Source: Clostridiaceae bacterium
GTDB lineage: Bacteria; Bacillota; Clostridia; Oscillospirales; Acutalibacteraceae
Direction of reading: 5' to 3'
Assembly: GCA_904502175.1 (NCBI GenBank)
Contig: CAJGDU010000017.1
Location: 1 to 14,197, forward strand
DNA length: 14,197 nucleotides
The notes under the pieces are model-generated. The model saw only the letters and a program-made list of their open reading frames with translations, was not told where the DNA came from and did not search any database. The stretch's first letter is position 1, and every line of letters starts with the position of its first letter. The translations under genes were made by a program, and so were the position numbers. Shown here piece by piece: positions 5,591 through 13,298 of this stretch.

Positions 5591-5611
5591 TTGTTGATCC
5601 TCCCTTTCGGT

Positions 5612-6376
5612 TTAGTCCAGAGTGGGCCGCGGGGTCAGAATGACCGGGCCGTCTTCAGTGATGGCGATGGAGTGTTCGTAATGGGCGGAAGGTTTTCCGT
5701 CTGCGGTGAATACAGTCCATTCGTCACCAGGGTTCTGTCTGATTCTTGCCGTGCCCATGTTGATCATGGGTTCAATGGCAATGGTCATGCCGGGCAGCAG
5801 ACGCGGTCCCTTGTGGGGGCGTCCGAAATTGGGTACACCCGGCTCCTCGTGGAGTTTGGTTCCGATGCCGTGTCCTTCGTATTCGCGGACCACACCGTAA
5901 CCTCGGCTTTCACAGTATTCCTGGATGGCGTATCCAATGTCGCCGACCCGGTTGCCCGGGACCGCCTGCGCTATGCCCGCGAGAAGTGCTTCCCGGGTGG
6001 TCTCGCACAGCCGCTGCACTTCGGGAGATACTTCTCCGACATAGAACGTATAGGCGTTGTCGCCATTGAATCCGTCGATCTTGGCACCGGTATCCACGGA
6101 GACGATGTCCCCTTCTTTCAGGATCCGGTCCTTACTCGGAATACCGTGAATGACCTCGTCGTTCACGGATATGCATGCCGTATTGGGAAAGTCGTAGAGA
6201 TGCAGGAAGTTCGGTTCCGCGCCCTGGCTTTTGATGTAGTCGTAGCAGACTTCATCGAGTTCCAGCGTCGAGACGCCGGGCCGGACGTGTTTGCCGACTT
6301 CCATGAGGGCTCCGGCAGAGATCCTGCCGGCCTCCTTCATGATCTCCAGTTCCCTGGCAGATTTCAGAACGATCAT
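5612..6376 (-). CDS. map: methionine aminopeptidase, type I
   Basis: A 254-residue type I methionine aminopeptidase, which removes the initiator methionine from new cytoplasmic proteins. The five metal ligands of the pita-bread fold are visible: D95 and D106 (VDTGAKIDGFNGDNA), H169 (EGHGIGTKLHEEPG), E202 (AIEPMIN) and E234 (HYEHS); the substrate histidine is H77 (VIHGIP). No N-terminal SH3-binding zinc extension is present, so it is the short type Ia form. The start ATG 6376 is two bases after the adk stop, with GGAGG inside the end of adk, indicating translational coupling. Its place between adk and infA is the usual one in Bacillota and suits a role beside the ribosome. Confidence 0.98.
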   Translation of the reverse strand: MIVLKSARELEIMKEAGRISAGALMEVGKHVRPGVSTLELDEVCYDYIKSQGAEPNFLHLYDFPNTACISVNDEVIHGIPSKDRILKEGDIVSVDTGAKIDGFNGDNAYTFYVGEVSPEVQRLCETTREALLAGIAQAVPGNRVGDIGYAIQEYCESRGYGVVREYEGHGIGTKLHEEPGVPNFGRPHKGPRLLPGMTIAIEPMINMGTARIRQNPGDEWTVFTADGKPSAHYEHSIAITEDGPVILTPRPTLD

Positions 6377-6378
6377 GC

Positions 6379-7011
6379 TCAGGCCTCCAGAGCGGTGGTG
6401 ACACGTTCGAAGATCTCTTCGACGGAGCCGATTCCATCGACTTCCTTCAGCTTGCCGGCCGCTTCATAGTAACCTTTCAGCGGCTCGGTCTGATCGTGAT
6501 AAACCTTCAGGCGGTCTGCGACCGTCTCCGGTTTGTCGTCTTTGCGCTGGACCAGTTCTGCTCCGCAGCGGTCACAGACTCCCTCGACCTTCGGCTGCTT
6601 GGTGACGATGTGGAACGAAGCGCCGCAGTCCGGGCAGACACGACGTCCGCTCATGCGCGCGGTGATGGCTTCGTCCGGGACTTCGATATCGACGACTTTG
6701 TCGATGATGATGCCCATGGCGTCCAGAGCCTCAGCCTGGGGGATGGTGCGCGGGAACCCATCGAGGATGAATCCGTTCGCGCAGTCGTCCTTTGCCAGAC
6801 GTTCTTTGATGATGCCGATGACCACATCGTCCGGAACGAGCGCTCCGGATTCGATGAAAGCCTTGGCTTTCAAACCCATTTCGGTGCCGTTTTTCAGCGC
6901 CTCACGGATCATGTTGCCGGTCGATACCGTCGGGATGGCGAAGGCATCTGCGACTTTTTCTGCCTGAGTGCCTTTGCCGGCGCCAGGTGCTCCAAGGAAA
7001 ATAATGTTCAT
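6379..7011 (-). CDS. adk: adenylate kinase with zinc-type lid
   Basis: A 210-residue long-form adenylate kinase, catalysing ATP + AMP to 2 ADP in the cytoplasm. The P-loop GAPGAGKGTQ is at residues 7-16, the AMP-site segment STGNMIREAL at 30-39, and DGFPRT at 84-89. The lid carries C126, C129, C146 and C149 in two C-x2-C pairs, the zinc-binding version common in Gram-positive bacteria. The AMP-site motif has N33 in place of the more usual aspartate (TGN for TGD). AAGGAG lies six bases before ATG 7011. The gene is 27 bases after secY and two bases before map, the standard arrangement. Confidence 0.98.
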   Translation of the reverse strand: MNIIFLGAPGAGKGTQAEKVADAFAIPTVSTGNMIREALKNGTEMGLKAKAFIESGALVPDDVVIGIIKERLAKDDCANGFILDGFPRTIPQAEALDAMGIIIDKVVDIEVPDEAITARMSGRRVCPDCGASFHIVTKQPKVEGVCDRCGAELVQRKDDKPETVADRLKVYHDQTEPLKGYYEAAGKLKEVDGIGSVEEIFERVTTALEA

Positions 7012-7038
7012 AACGTTCTCCTTTTCGTCAAGGGTCCC

Positions 7039-8364
7039 TTAGCTCAGGAATCCTTTGTACTGACGGACCATCAGCTGCGATTCGAGCTGACGTACGGTTT
7101 CCAGCGCGACGCCGACCAAGATGATGACAGACGTACCGCCGAGGGCGATGTTCATCTGAGAACCGGTGGCGTTCGTGATCTGTGAATAAACAATGGGAAG
7201 AATGGCAACGATACTGATGAGCAGGGAGCCGATCAGAACGATGCGATTCAGAACTCTCTGTAAGTACTCGGAGGTGGGCTTGCCGGGGCGGATGCCCGGG
7301 ATGGTGCCGTTGTTGCGGCGAAGGTTGTTCGCCATTTCCACCGGATTGTACTGGATAGAAGAGTAGAAGTATGCAAAGAAGATGATCAGGATGAAATACA
7401 TGATTCCATAGAACCATCTTTCTGCGTCAAACATCTTGAAGAAGTTGTCCCAGCCGCTGCCGTCTTCGATCCGGCTGTCCACGAACATGCGGACGGTCGG
7501 GGGCAGGGAAAGGATGGAACTTGCGAAGATGATGGACATAACACCGGAGATGTTGACCTTGATGGGCAGGTTGGTGCTCTGTCCGCCGTACATCTTCCGT
7601 CCGACCACGCGCTTCGCGTAAGTGACGGGGATGCGCCGTTCCGAGTTGTCCACCCAGACGATGAACAGGATGCTCAGAATGATCAGGATGGCCGCAAGGG
7701 GGGCGTACGCATAGTACAGACCGCCGCGCTTGAAGGCTTCCCACATCATGATGGTGTCCTGCGGGATGCGGGATACGATACCCGCGAACAGGAGGATGGA
7801 GATACCGTTGCCGATGCCTTTGGCGTTGATCTGTTCACCGAGCCACATCATGAGGGCAGAGCCGGCGATGAGCGAGATGATGACGACCATGGCCTGCAGG
7901 ACCGCGGAGAAGCCGGTGAAGGCTGTACCGTCGGCGGCCATTGCAAGGTATCCGCCGCTGCGCAGATAGAAGAAGTACGCAGTGGACTGGAGTGCCGCGA
8001 TGACGACCGCGACCACACGGGTGATCCGCTGCAGTTTCTTTCTGCCGACGTCCCCTTCTTTGGAGAGACGTTCGAGTGCCGGGATGGCGACACCGAGCAG
8101 CTGCATGATGATGGATGCGTTGATGTACGGGGTGATGGACATGGCGAACAGCGTCGAGTAGTTGAACGCGTCACCAGTCATCATATTGAGATAGTTCATG
8201 AAGTTGCCGGCCGAGGTCGTATCATCGATGATACCCTGGGCGGCGTTCGTGAACGGTACGGAGATGGCTGCACCGATCCGGAAGATCAGGATGATCATGG
8301 CGGTGTAGAGGATCTTCTTGCGAAGCTCTGGGGTCTTAAGAGCATTGACAAGCGTCTGTAGCAT
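7039..8364 (-). CDS. secY: preprotein translocase subunit SecY
   Basis: A 441-residue integral membrane protein, the channel-forming subunit of the SecYEG translocon. It has the usual N-terminus (LVNALKTPELRKKILYTAMI), the first membrane segment near residues 17-37, the SecY signature around SITPYINASIIMQLL, GIGNGISILLFAGI in the middle, and the last cytoplasmic segment with LVGVALETVRQLESQLM. Length and multiple hydrophobic segments fit ten membrane helices. It starts three bases after the rplO stop and uses a GAGGAGG that lies inside the last codons of rplO, so its translation is probably coupled to L15. Confidence 0.98.
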   Translation of the reverse strand: MLQTLVNALKTPELRKKILYTAMIILIFRIGAAISVPFTNAAQGIIDDTTSAGNFMNYLNMMTGDAFNYSTLFAMSITPYINASIIMQLLGVAIPALERLSKEGDVGRKKLQRITRVVAVVIAALQSTAYFFYLRSGGYLAMAADGTAFTGFSAVLQAMVVIISLIAGSALMMWLGEQINAKGIGNGISILLFAGIVSRIPQDTIMMWEAFKRGGLYYAYAPLAAILIILSILFIVWVDNSERRIPVTYAKRVVGRKMYGGQSTNLPIKVNISGVMSIIFASSILSLPPTVRMFVDSRIEDGSGWDNFFKMFDAERWFYGIMYFILIIFFAYFYSSIQYNPVEMANNLRRNNGTIPGIRPGKPTSEYLQRVLNRIVLIGSLLISIVAILPIVYSQITNATGSQMNIALGGTSVIILVGVALETVRQLESQLMVRQYKGFLS

Positions 8365-8367
8365 CTC

Positions 8368-8811
8368 TTATACCTCCTCAGCCTTTCCGCCGGCCGCTTC
8401 GATTTTTTCCTTCGCGGTCTTAGAATAAGCATTTACTTTGACGTCGAGCTTCTTGGTGAGCTCGCCGTTGCCGAGGACTTTGACACCATCCTTGACCTTC
8501 TTGATGAGACCGGCTTTGATGAGCGCCTCTGCGTCGACTGTATCGCCGTCGTTGAAACGGGCTTCCAGGTCGGACACGTTGACGGTGACGATCTCTTTGG
8601 CAAAGATGTTGTTGAAGCCTCTCTTCGGAAGACGTCTCTGAAGGGGCATCTGGCCGCCTTCAAAGCCAAAGCGCTGAGAGTAACCGGCTCTGGCCTTCTG
8701 GCCCTTGTGACCCTTACCGGCGGTCTTACCCTGACCGGAAGCGGGGCCGCGGCCGACTCTCTTGACTTCCTTCTTCGAACCCTTGGCAGGGGACAGTTCG
8801 TGTAATTTCAT
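8368..8811 (-). CDS. rplO: 50S ribosomal protein L15
   Basis: A 147-residue L15, a late-assembly large-subunit protein. The start ATG 8811 gives the conserved MKLHELSPAKGSKK and has GGGAGG nine bases upstream; a longer in-frame start at 8832 would add seven residues that overlap the SD and the rpmD stop, so it is rejected. The glycine- and lysine-rich segment KRVGRGPASGQGKTAGKGHKGQKARAG and FEGGQMPLQRRLPKRGF are family signatures. Its last codons hold the secY ribosome binding site. Confidence 0.97.
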   Translation of the reverse strand: MKLHELSPAKGSKKEVKRVGRGPASGQGKTAGKGHKGQKARAGYSQRFGFEGGQMPLQRRLPKRGFNNIFAKEIVTVNVSDLEARFNDGDTVDAEALIKAGLIKKVKDGVKVLGNGELTKKLDVKVNAYSKTAKEKIEAAGGKAEEV

Positions 8812-8828
8812 TGCGTCGTACCTCCCTC

Positions 8829-9017
8829 TCAAGCTTCGTCGACGACTTCGACAAGGTGTCTGATCTTGAAGACTTTGCCGGCCGTCTGAGGATTGTCAGG
8901 CTGATTGGTGACATCCCCGATCTTGCGAAGACCCAGAGAATGAGCGGTAGCGATCTGGTCTTTCTTGACGCCGATCAGGCTGCGGACGAGCTTGATCTGC
9001 ACAGTTTTATCTGCCAT
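8829..9017 (-). CDS. rpmD: 50S ribosomal protein L30
   Basis: A 62-residue L30, a small large-subunit protein with the motif IKLVRSLIGVKKDQIATAHSLGLRKIG. ATG 9017 is chosen because the AAGGAGG lies nine bases upstream; the upstream in-frame ATG at 9026 is fused to the SD with no spacing and would add only MTE. L30 is absent from some bacterial lineages; here it is intact between rpsE (14-base gap) and rplO (17-base gap). Confidence 0.96.
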   Translation of the reverse strand: MADKTVQIKLVRSLIGVKKDQIATAHSLGLRKIGDVTNQPDNPQTAGKVFKIRHLVEVVDEA

Positions 9018-9031
9018 TTCAGTCATCCTCC

Positions 9032-9532
9032 TTAGCCTAAGATTTCATTGACGGACTTGCCGCGGATCTCAGCGACTTCTTCCACGTTGCGCAGCTTGGA
9101 CAGACCATCGATGGTGGCCCGGACCACGTTGCACGGGTTGTTGGAACGAAGCGCCTTGGAGCGGATGTCCTGGATGCCGACGGTCTCGACGACCGCACGG
9201 ACCGGACCGCCGGCGATGACGCCGGTACCGGGGGCAGCGGGTTTCATCAGGACAACGCCTGCACCGTACTTGCCGATGACCTCATGCGGGATGGTGGTAC
9301 CCTTCAGAGAAACTCTGATGAGGTTTTTCTTGGCGTCTTCAATACCCTTGCGGATGGCATCCGGGACTTCGCCGGACTTACCAAGGCCAAATCCTACAAG
9401 GCCATTGCCGTCACCGACGACGACGAGCGCTGCAAACTTATAGATACGACCACCTTTGACGGTTTTGGAAACACGGTTGATGGTGATGACGCGCTCCTGG
9501 AGCTCTAAATTAGATGCATCGATTTTAGCCAA
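9032..9532 (-). CDS. rpsE: 30S ribosomal protein S5 (TTG start)
   Basis: A 166-residue S5, at the back of the small subunit near the mRNA entry, involved in decoding accuracy. The N-terminal double-stranded RNA-binding domain shows ELQERVITINRVSKTVKGGR and ALVVVGDGNGLVGFGLGKS; the C-terminal domain shows VRAVVETVGIQDIRSKALRSNNPCNVVRA. The start is TTG 9532, seven bases after GGAGGAGG, giving MAKIDASNLEL as in relatives. An ATG at 9586 is in frame but lies inside rplR with no binding site. The gap to rplR is 16 bases. Confidence 0.95.
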   Translation of the reverse strand: MAKIDASNLELQERVITINRVSKTVKGGRIYKFAALVVVGDGNGLVGFGLGKSGEVPDAIRKGIEDAKKNLIRVSLKGTTIPHEVIGKYGAGVVLMKPAAPGTGVIAGGPVRAVVETVGIQDIRSKALRSNNPCNVVRATIDGLSKLRNVEEVAEIRGKSVNEILG

Positions 9533-9548
9533 AAGTCTTCCTCCTCCC

Positions 9549-9908
9549 TCAGAATTCAAGGCCGCCCTCACGGGCACCTTCTGCAAGTGCTGCTACACGG
9601 CCGGTATAAACATAGCCGCCGCGATCGAACACGACTGTTTTGATCTTTTTCTTTTTCGCACGCTCGGCAAGGACTTTGCCAACTTCGCGTGCGGCGTCTT
9701 TATTTCCACCGTAGTCTTTGAAGGTCTTCTCATTGGAGGACGCGGCGACAAGGGTCTTGCCTTCGACGTCGTCGATGAGCTGAGCATAGATGTTGTTGGT
9801 GGAGCGATAAACGCAGAGGCGCGGGCGGTCGGCAGTGCCGGAGATCTTGCCGCGAACTCTCTTATGGCGTTTAAGACGAGCTTTATTGCTATCTGGTTTC
9901 GTAACCAT
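9549..9908 (-). CDS. rplR: 50S ribosomal protein L18
   Basis: A 119-residue L18, which binds 5S rRNA with L5 in the central protuberance. Typical segments are the basic start KARLKRHKRVRGKISGTADRPRLCVYRS, NIYAQLIDDVEGKTLVAAS and VVFDRGGYVYTGRVAALAEGAREGGLEF at the end. Length is standard. ATG 9908 has AAAAGGAG upstream; the gap to rplF is 18 bases. Confidence 0.98.
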   Translation of the reverse strand: MVTKPDSNKARLKRHKRVRGKISGTADRPRLCVYRSTNNIYAQLIDDVEGKTLVAASSNEKTFKDYGGNKDAAREVGKVLAERAKKKKIKTVVFDRGGYVYTGRVAALAEGAREGGLEF

Positions 9909-9926
9909 TCCGATTCACTCCTTTTC

Positions 9927-10469
9927 TTACTTACCGCCCTTACCGGCTTTACCTTCCTTGCGGCGGATGTGTTCGTCTGCATACTTGATGCCCTTGCCCT
10001 TATAGGGTTCCGGGGGACGCTTTTCGCGTACTTCTGCGGCGAACTGGCCGACTTTCTGCTTGTCGGCGCCGGAGATGGTGATCTTGTTGCCGTTCACTTC
10101 TGCGGTAAGGCCTTCCGGAACGGTCATTTCGACCGGATGGGAATAGCCGACGGTCAGAGTGAGTTTCTGGCCCTGAACGGCCGCACGGTAACCGACACCA
10201 TTGACTTCGAGCTCTTTCTTGAAGCCGGTGTTGACACCCTCAACCATGTTGGAAATGAGGGAACGGGTCAGACCGTGAAGCGCTCTGTTCTGTTTCTGAT
10301 CGTTGGGACGCTCAACAATGATCTCGTCGCCTTCGATCTTCACAGTGATGTTCGGATGCACGTCGTGGGTAAGAGTGGTTTTGGAGCCCTTAACGGTAAC
10401 AGTGCGTCCGTCGAGTTTGACGTCTACCCCCGCCGGGATGGCGATGGGCTTTTTGCCGATTCGAGACAT
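9927..10469 (-). CDS. rplF: 50S ribosomal protein L6
   Basis: A 180-residue L6, built from two similar domains, near the factor-binding site of the large subunit. It begins MSRIGKKPIAIPAGVDV and contains the C-terminal signature RKRPPEPYKGKGIKYADE-type segment (EKRPPEPYKGKGIKYADEHI). ATG 10469 has GGAGG eight bases upstream; a GTG/ATG further upstream at 10490 overlaps rpsH and adds seven residues without support. The gap to rpsH is 14 bases. Confidence 0.97.
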   Translation of the reverse strand: MSRIGKKPIAIPAGVDVKLDGRTVTVKGSKTTLTHDVHPNITVKIEGDEIIVERPNDQKQNRALHGLTRSLISNMVEGVNTGFKKELEVNGVGYRAAVQGQKLTLTVGYSHPVEMTVPEGLTAEVNGNKITISGADKQKVGQFAAEVREKRPPEPYKGKGIKYADEHIRRKEGKAGKGGK

Positions 10470-10483
10470 TTCCTGTTCCTCCC

Positions 10484-10882
10484 TTACCAAACGAATGCGA
10501 GAACCTCGCCGCCGACGTTGGCTTTGCGAGCTTCTTTATCGGTCATAACGCCCTTCGGAGTGGAGAGGATGGCAATGCCGAGGCCTTTCATGACCCGGGG
10601 CATATCCTCGCAACTCGTGTAAATACGGAGACCCGGTTTGGAGACTCTTCTGAGTCCGGTGATGACCGGAGACTTGTTTTCGCCGTATTTGAGCGTGATC
10701 GTAATGATACCCTGCTTTCCGTCTTCTTCGACGGTAAAGCCTTTGATGTACCCTTCATCAACCAGAATCTGAGCGATAGCTTTCTTCATGTTTGATGCGG
10801 GGACTTCGACTGTATCATGCTTTGCTGCGTTAGCATTTCTGATTCTTGTAAGCATATCTGCTACAGAGTCTGTAACCTGCAT
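10484..10882 (-). CDS. rpsH: 30S ribosomal protein S8
   Basis: A 132-residue S8, a primary binder of the central domain of 16S rRNA; in Escherichia coli it also represses the spc operon by binding its mRNA. The N-terminus VTDSVADMLTRIRNANAAKHDTVEVP and the C-terminal core RVMKGLGIAILSTPKGVMTDKEARKANVGGEVLAFVW are clear. Length is standard. ATG 10882 has GGGAGG upstream, 30 bases after rpsN. No obvious S8-type mRNA site is apparent by eye. Confidence 0.98.
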   Translation of the reverse strand: MQVTDSVADMLTRIRNANAAKHDTVEVPASNMKKAIAQILVDEGYIKGFTVEEDGKQGIITITLKYGENKSPVITGLRRVSKPGLRIYTSCEDMPRVMKGLGIAILSTPKGVMTDKEARKANVGGEVLAFVW

Positions 10883-10912
10883 GTTAGTTTTCCTCCCTTG
10901 CTATTGCTCTGA

Positions 10913-11098
10913 TTACCAGCTGGCTTTTTTGACGCCAGGGATCTGGCCCTTGTGGGCAAGCTCTCTGAAGCAAACTCTGCATACGCCGTATTTGCGAAGG
11001 TATGCGTGGGGTCTGCCGCAGATCTGGCATCTGTTGTGCTGTCTCGTGGAGTATTTGGGCTCACGGGCAGCTTTGACTTTCATAGATGTTTTAGCCAC
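10913..11098 (-). CDS. rpsN: 30S ribosomal protein S14, zinc type (GTG start)
   Basis: A 61-residue S14 of the short zinc-binding form (type Z) in the small-subunit head. Zinc ligands are C24, C27, C40 and C43 (CQICGRPHAYLRKYGVCRVC), followed by the conserved end FRELAHKGQIPGVKKASW. Translation starts at GTG 11098, six bases after GGAGGG, giving MAKTSMKVKA; no suitable ATG precedes it. The gap to rplE is 12 bases. Type Z S14 in this position is typical of Bacillota and Actinomycetota. Confidence 0.97.
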   Translation of the reverse strand: MAKTSMKVKAAREPKYSTRQHNRCQICGRPHAYLRKYGVCRVCFRELAHKGQIPGVKKASW

Positions 11099-11110
11099 AG
11101 TAGTCCCTCC

Positions 11111-11653
11111 TTATTCTCTCGCGAACGGCGCGCCCATCAGGCTCAGCAGTTCTTTTGCTTCTTCATCGGTCTTCGCGGTGGTGATGAACGTGATGTCCAT
11201 GCCGCGGATGGCGTCGATCTTATCGTAGTCGATCTCCGGGAAGATCAGCTGTTCCTTGACACCCATGGAATAGTTGCCACGGCCGTCGAAGGAGTTCGGG
11301 TTGATGCCGCGGAAGTCGCGGACCCGGGGAAGCGCCAGGTTGAAGAACCGATCGAGGAACTCATACATGCGCTCGCCGCGAAGTGTGACCTTCGCCGCAA
11401 TGGTCATGCCCTCACGAAGTTTGAAGTTCGCGACGGACTTTTTCGCCTTGATGAGGACCGGCTTCTGACCGGTGATGGTGGACAGGTCGTTGACGACAGC
11501 GTCGAGGACCTTGGCGTTTTCTTTCGCTTCGCCGCAGGCGACGTTGACGACGATCTTGTCGAGCTTCGGGATCTGCATGACACTGCTGTACCCGAATTTT
11601 TCCATAAGAGCAGGTGCAACTTCGCTTTTGTAAACTTCTTTCATTCTAGCCAT
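11111..11653 (-). CDS. rplE: 50S ribosomal protein L5
   Basis: A 180-residue L5, which binds 5S rRNA and contacts the P-site tRNA and S13. It begins MARMKEVYKSEVAPALMEKFGY and contains GQKPVLIKAKKSVANFKLREGM, LPRVRDFRGINPNSFDGRGNY and GMDITFITTAKTDEEAKELL. ATG 11653 is preferred: AAGGAGG lies ten bases upstream and the product matches the family N-terminus. An in-frame GTG at 11659 is only four bases from the SD and would add two residues. Confidence 0.97.
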   Translation of the reverse strand: MARMKEVYKSEVAPALMEKFGYSSVMQIPKLDKIVVNVACGEAKENAKVLDAVVNDLSTITGQKPVLIKAKKSVANFKLREGMTIAAKVTLRGERMYEFLDRFFNLALPRVRDFRGINPNSFDGRGNYSMGVKEQLIFPEIDYDKIDAIRGMDITFITTAKTDEEAKELLSLMGAPFARE

Positions 11654-11668
11654 GTTCACTTGCCCTCC

Positions 11669-11986
11669 TTATTCAAACTTTGCGCCGCACTTCTTGCAGA
11701 CACGGTATTTCTTGCCGTCTTCCACAACTTTTCCGACGCGGGTCGCCTTGCCGCACTCGGGGCAGACCAGCTGGACTTTGTCAGCGTAAAGAGCGGATTC
11801 CGCCTTTACCAGACCGCCGGTCTCGCCCATTCTCTGGGGCTTGACGTGTTTCGTGATGATGTTGATGCCTTCGACAATGACCTTGCCCTCTGCGGGAGAG
11901 ACAGCCAGGACCTTGCCTTTCTGGCCATGATATTTGCCGTTGATGACAACAACTTCATCGCCGGTTTTAACATGAACTTTACTCAT
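11669..11986 (-). CDS. rplX: 50S ribosomal protein L24 with C-terminal zinc ribbon
   Basis: A 105-residue L24, an assembly-initiator protein of the large subunit. The KOW motif is in KTGDEVVVINGKYHGQKGKVLAV (residues 7-29), followed by GINIITKHVKP. The C-terminus has two C-x2-C pairs (C75, C78, C97, C100) forming a likely zinc ribbon, a feature of many Bacillota L24 proteins and absent from the E. coli one. ATG 11986 follows GGAGG with a spacing of nine or ten bases. It lies between rplN (17-base gap) and rplE (15-base gap). Confidence 0.98.
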   Translation of the reverse strand: MSKVHVKTGDEVVVINGKYHGQKGKVLAVSPAEGKVIVEGINIITKHVKPQRMGETGGLVKAESALYADKVQLVCPECGKATRVGKVVEDGKKYRVCKKCGAKFE

Positions 11987-12003
11987 TGTCTAGCTACCTC
12001 CGA

Positions 12004-12372
12004 TTACAGTACTTCGGGGGCAAGGGAGAGGATCTTGGTGAATTCCTTACCTCTCAGTTCTCTTGCCACAGGCCCGAAAATACGTGTTCCTCTCGGGCTC
12101 TTATCTTCTTTGATAAGAACGGCTGCGTTTTCATCGAAACGGATGTAAGTACCATCGTCTCTGCGCACGCCGTTGACAGTTCTGACAACAACTGCTCTAA
12201 CTACTTCGCCTTTTTTGACAGCGCCGCCGGGTGTTGCTTTCTTGACGGAAGCTACGATGACGTCGCCGATGTTGGCGTATCTCCTGTTCGTGCCGCCGAG
12301 CACTTTGATGCACATGATTTCCTTTGCACCGGAGTTGTCGGCAACCTTGAGGAGTGTCTGCTGCTGAATCAC
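12004..12372 (-). CDS. rplN: 50S ribosomal protein L14 (GTG start)
   Basis: A 122-residue L14, at the subunit interface. It begins MIQQQTLLKVADNSGAKEIMCIKVLGG and contains VVVRTVNGVRRDDGTYIRFDENAAVLI and RGTRIFGPVARELR, all family signatures. Translation starts at GTG 12372, seven bases after GGAGG; the usual MIQ N-terminus results. It is the first gene of the classical spc part, but only 16 bases separate it from rpsQ, so no separate spc promoter is apparent. Confidence 0.98.
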   Translation of the reverse strand: MIQQQTLLKVADNSGAKEIMCIKVLGGTNRRYANIGDVIVASVKKATPGGAVKKGEVVRAVVVRTVNGVRRDDGTYIRFDENAAVLIKEDKSPRGTRIFGPVARELRGKEFTKILSLAPEVL

Positions 12373-12388
12373 AGTAATTCCTCCTTAT

Positions 12389-12646
12389 TTACTTGGCCTT
12401 CTCAATGATCTCGACCACACGCCATCTCTTGTCCTTGGACATGGGGCGGGTCTCCATCAGAAGAACGCGGTCGCCTACGCGGCACTCGTTGTTTTCGTCG
12501 TGTGCTTTATACTTAACAGTGCGATTGACGATCTTCTTATAAAGCGGGTGCTGGACCCTGTCTGCTACGGTCACGACGACCGTTTTATCCATTTTGTCGC
12601 TGCTGACGACACCGACGCGGGTCTTTCTAAGATTTCTTTCGCTCAT
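12389..12646 (-). CDS. rpsQ: 30S ribosomal protein S17
   Basis: An 85-residue S17, an OB-fold primary 16S rRNA binder. The sequence RKTRVGVVSSDKMDKTVVVTVADRVQHPLYKKIVNRT and the segment VGDRVLLMETRPMSKDKRWRVVEI are diagnostic. ATG 12646 has a weaker site than its neighbours (AGGAAGAGAGG, about 11 bases upstream). The gap to rpmC is 22 bases. Confidence 0.98.
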   Translation of the reverse strand: MSERNLRKTRVGVVSSDKMDKTVVVTVADRVQHPLYKKIVNRTVKYKAHDENNECRVGDRVLLMETRPMSKDKRWRVVEIIEKAK

Positions 12647-12668
12647 ATGCTTTCAAACCTCTCTTCCT

Positions 12669-12872
12669 TTAGCCTTCCGTGCCGTGGAGCTCGGCATCGC
12701 GCTGAATGGTCTTGATGCGGGCGATATCCTTTTTGACGGCACGAATGCGGGTGGGGTTCTCCAGCTGGTTGATGGCCTGCTGGAAACGAAGCTTGAAAAG
12801 CTCATCTTTGAGCTCGGAAAGCTTGGTGTCAAGCTCTGCAGCGGACAGCTCTCTAAGTTCCTGAGCTTTCAT
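12669..12872 (-). CDS. rpmC: 50S ribosomal protein L29
   Basis: A 67-residue L29, a helical hairpin protein at the tunnel exit that helps dock signal recognition particle and trigger factor. It reads MKAQELRELSAAELDTKLSELKDELFKLRFQ, then the conserved NPTRIRAVKKDIARIKT. Its ATG follows the rplP stop with no spacing, so its ribosome binding site (GAGGATGG) is inside rplP and the two are probably translated in a coupled way. Confidence 0.98.
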   Translation of the reverse strand: MKAQELRELSAAELDTKLSELKDELFKLRFQQAINQLENPTRIRAVKKDIARIKTIQRDAELHGTEG

Positions 12873-13298
12873 TTATTCTTCACCATCCTCTTGGTCTTTG
12901 ACTACGAACTTACATTTGATGGGAAGCTTGTTGGCGGCAAGACGCATGGCCTCGCGGGCAACTTCTTCATCGACACCGGCAAGTTCGAACATGACTCGAC
13001 CGGGTTTGACGACGGCAACCCAATATTCAACGGCGCCCTTACCTTTACCCATACGGGTCTCGGCGGGAGTTTTGGTGACGGGCTTGTCAGGGAAGATCTT
13101 GATCCAGACCTGACCGCCACGCTTGATGTAACGGGTCATGGCGACACGGGCCGCTTCGATCTGAGCGGAGGTGATCCATGCCGGCTCGAGAGCGACGAGA
13201 CCGTACTCACCGTAGGTGACCTTGTTGCCTCTGGTCGCTTTACCCTTCATGCGTCCACGCTGTACTCTTCTGTACTTCACTCTTTTGGGCATCAACAT
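12873..13298 (-). CDS. rplP: 50S ribosomal protein L16
   Basis: A 141-residue L16, essential for the peptidyl-transferase centre and A-site tRNA. It starts MLMPKRVKYRRVQRGRMKGKA and includes TRGNKVTYGEYGLVALEPAWIT, KIFPDKPVTKTPAETRMGKGKG and EYWVAVVKPGRVMFEL. The ATG at 13298 overlaps the rpsC stop by one base (TAATG), with GGGGGAG upstream inside rpsC. The end is acidic (DQEDGEE). Confidence 0.98.
   Translation of the reverse strand: MLMPKRVKYRRVQRGRMKGKATRGNKVTYGEYGLVALEPAWITSAQIEAARVAMTRYIKRGGQVWIKIFPDKPVTKTPAETRMGKGKGAVEYWVAVVKPGRVMFELAGVDEEVAREAMRLAANKLPIKCKFVVKDQEDGEE

Noticed and set aside
5204..6469. 421-codon open frame on the plus strand opposite map and adk
   Set aside because: It is antisense to two conserved genes, has no ribosome binding site and no recognisable family. 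Long antisense frames arise here from the codon bias of the real genes. The 388-codon (9456-10622) and 398-codon (10952-12148) plus-strand frames are rejected for the same reason.
9533..9586. Upstream ATG extension of rpsE
   Set aside because: It overlaps rplR, has no binding site and adds 18 residues absent from S5; TTG 9532 with GGAGGAGG seven bases upstream is the better start.
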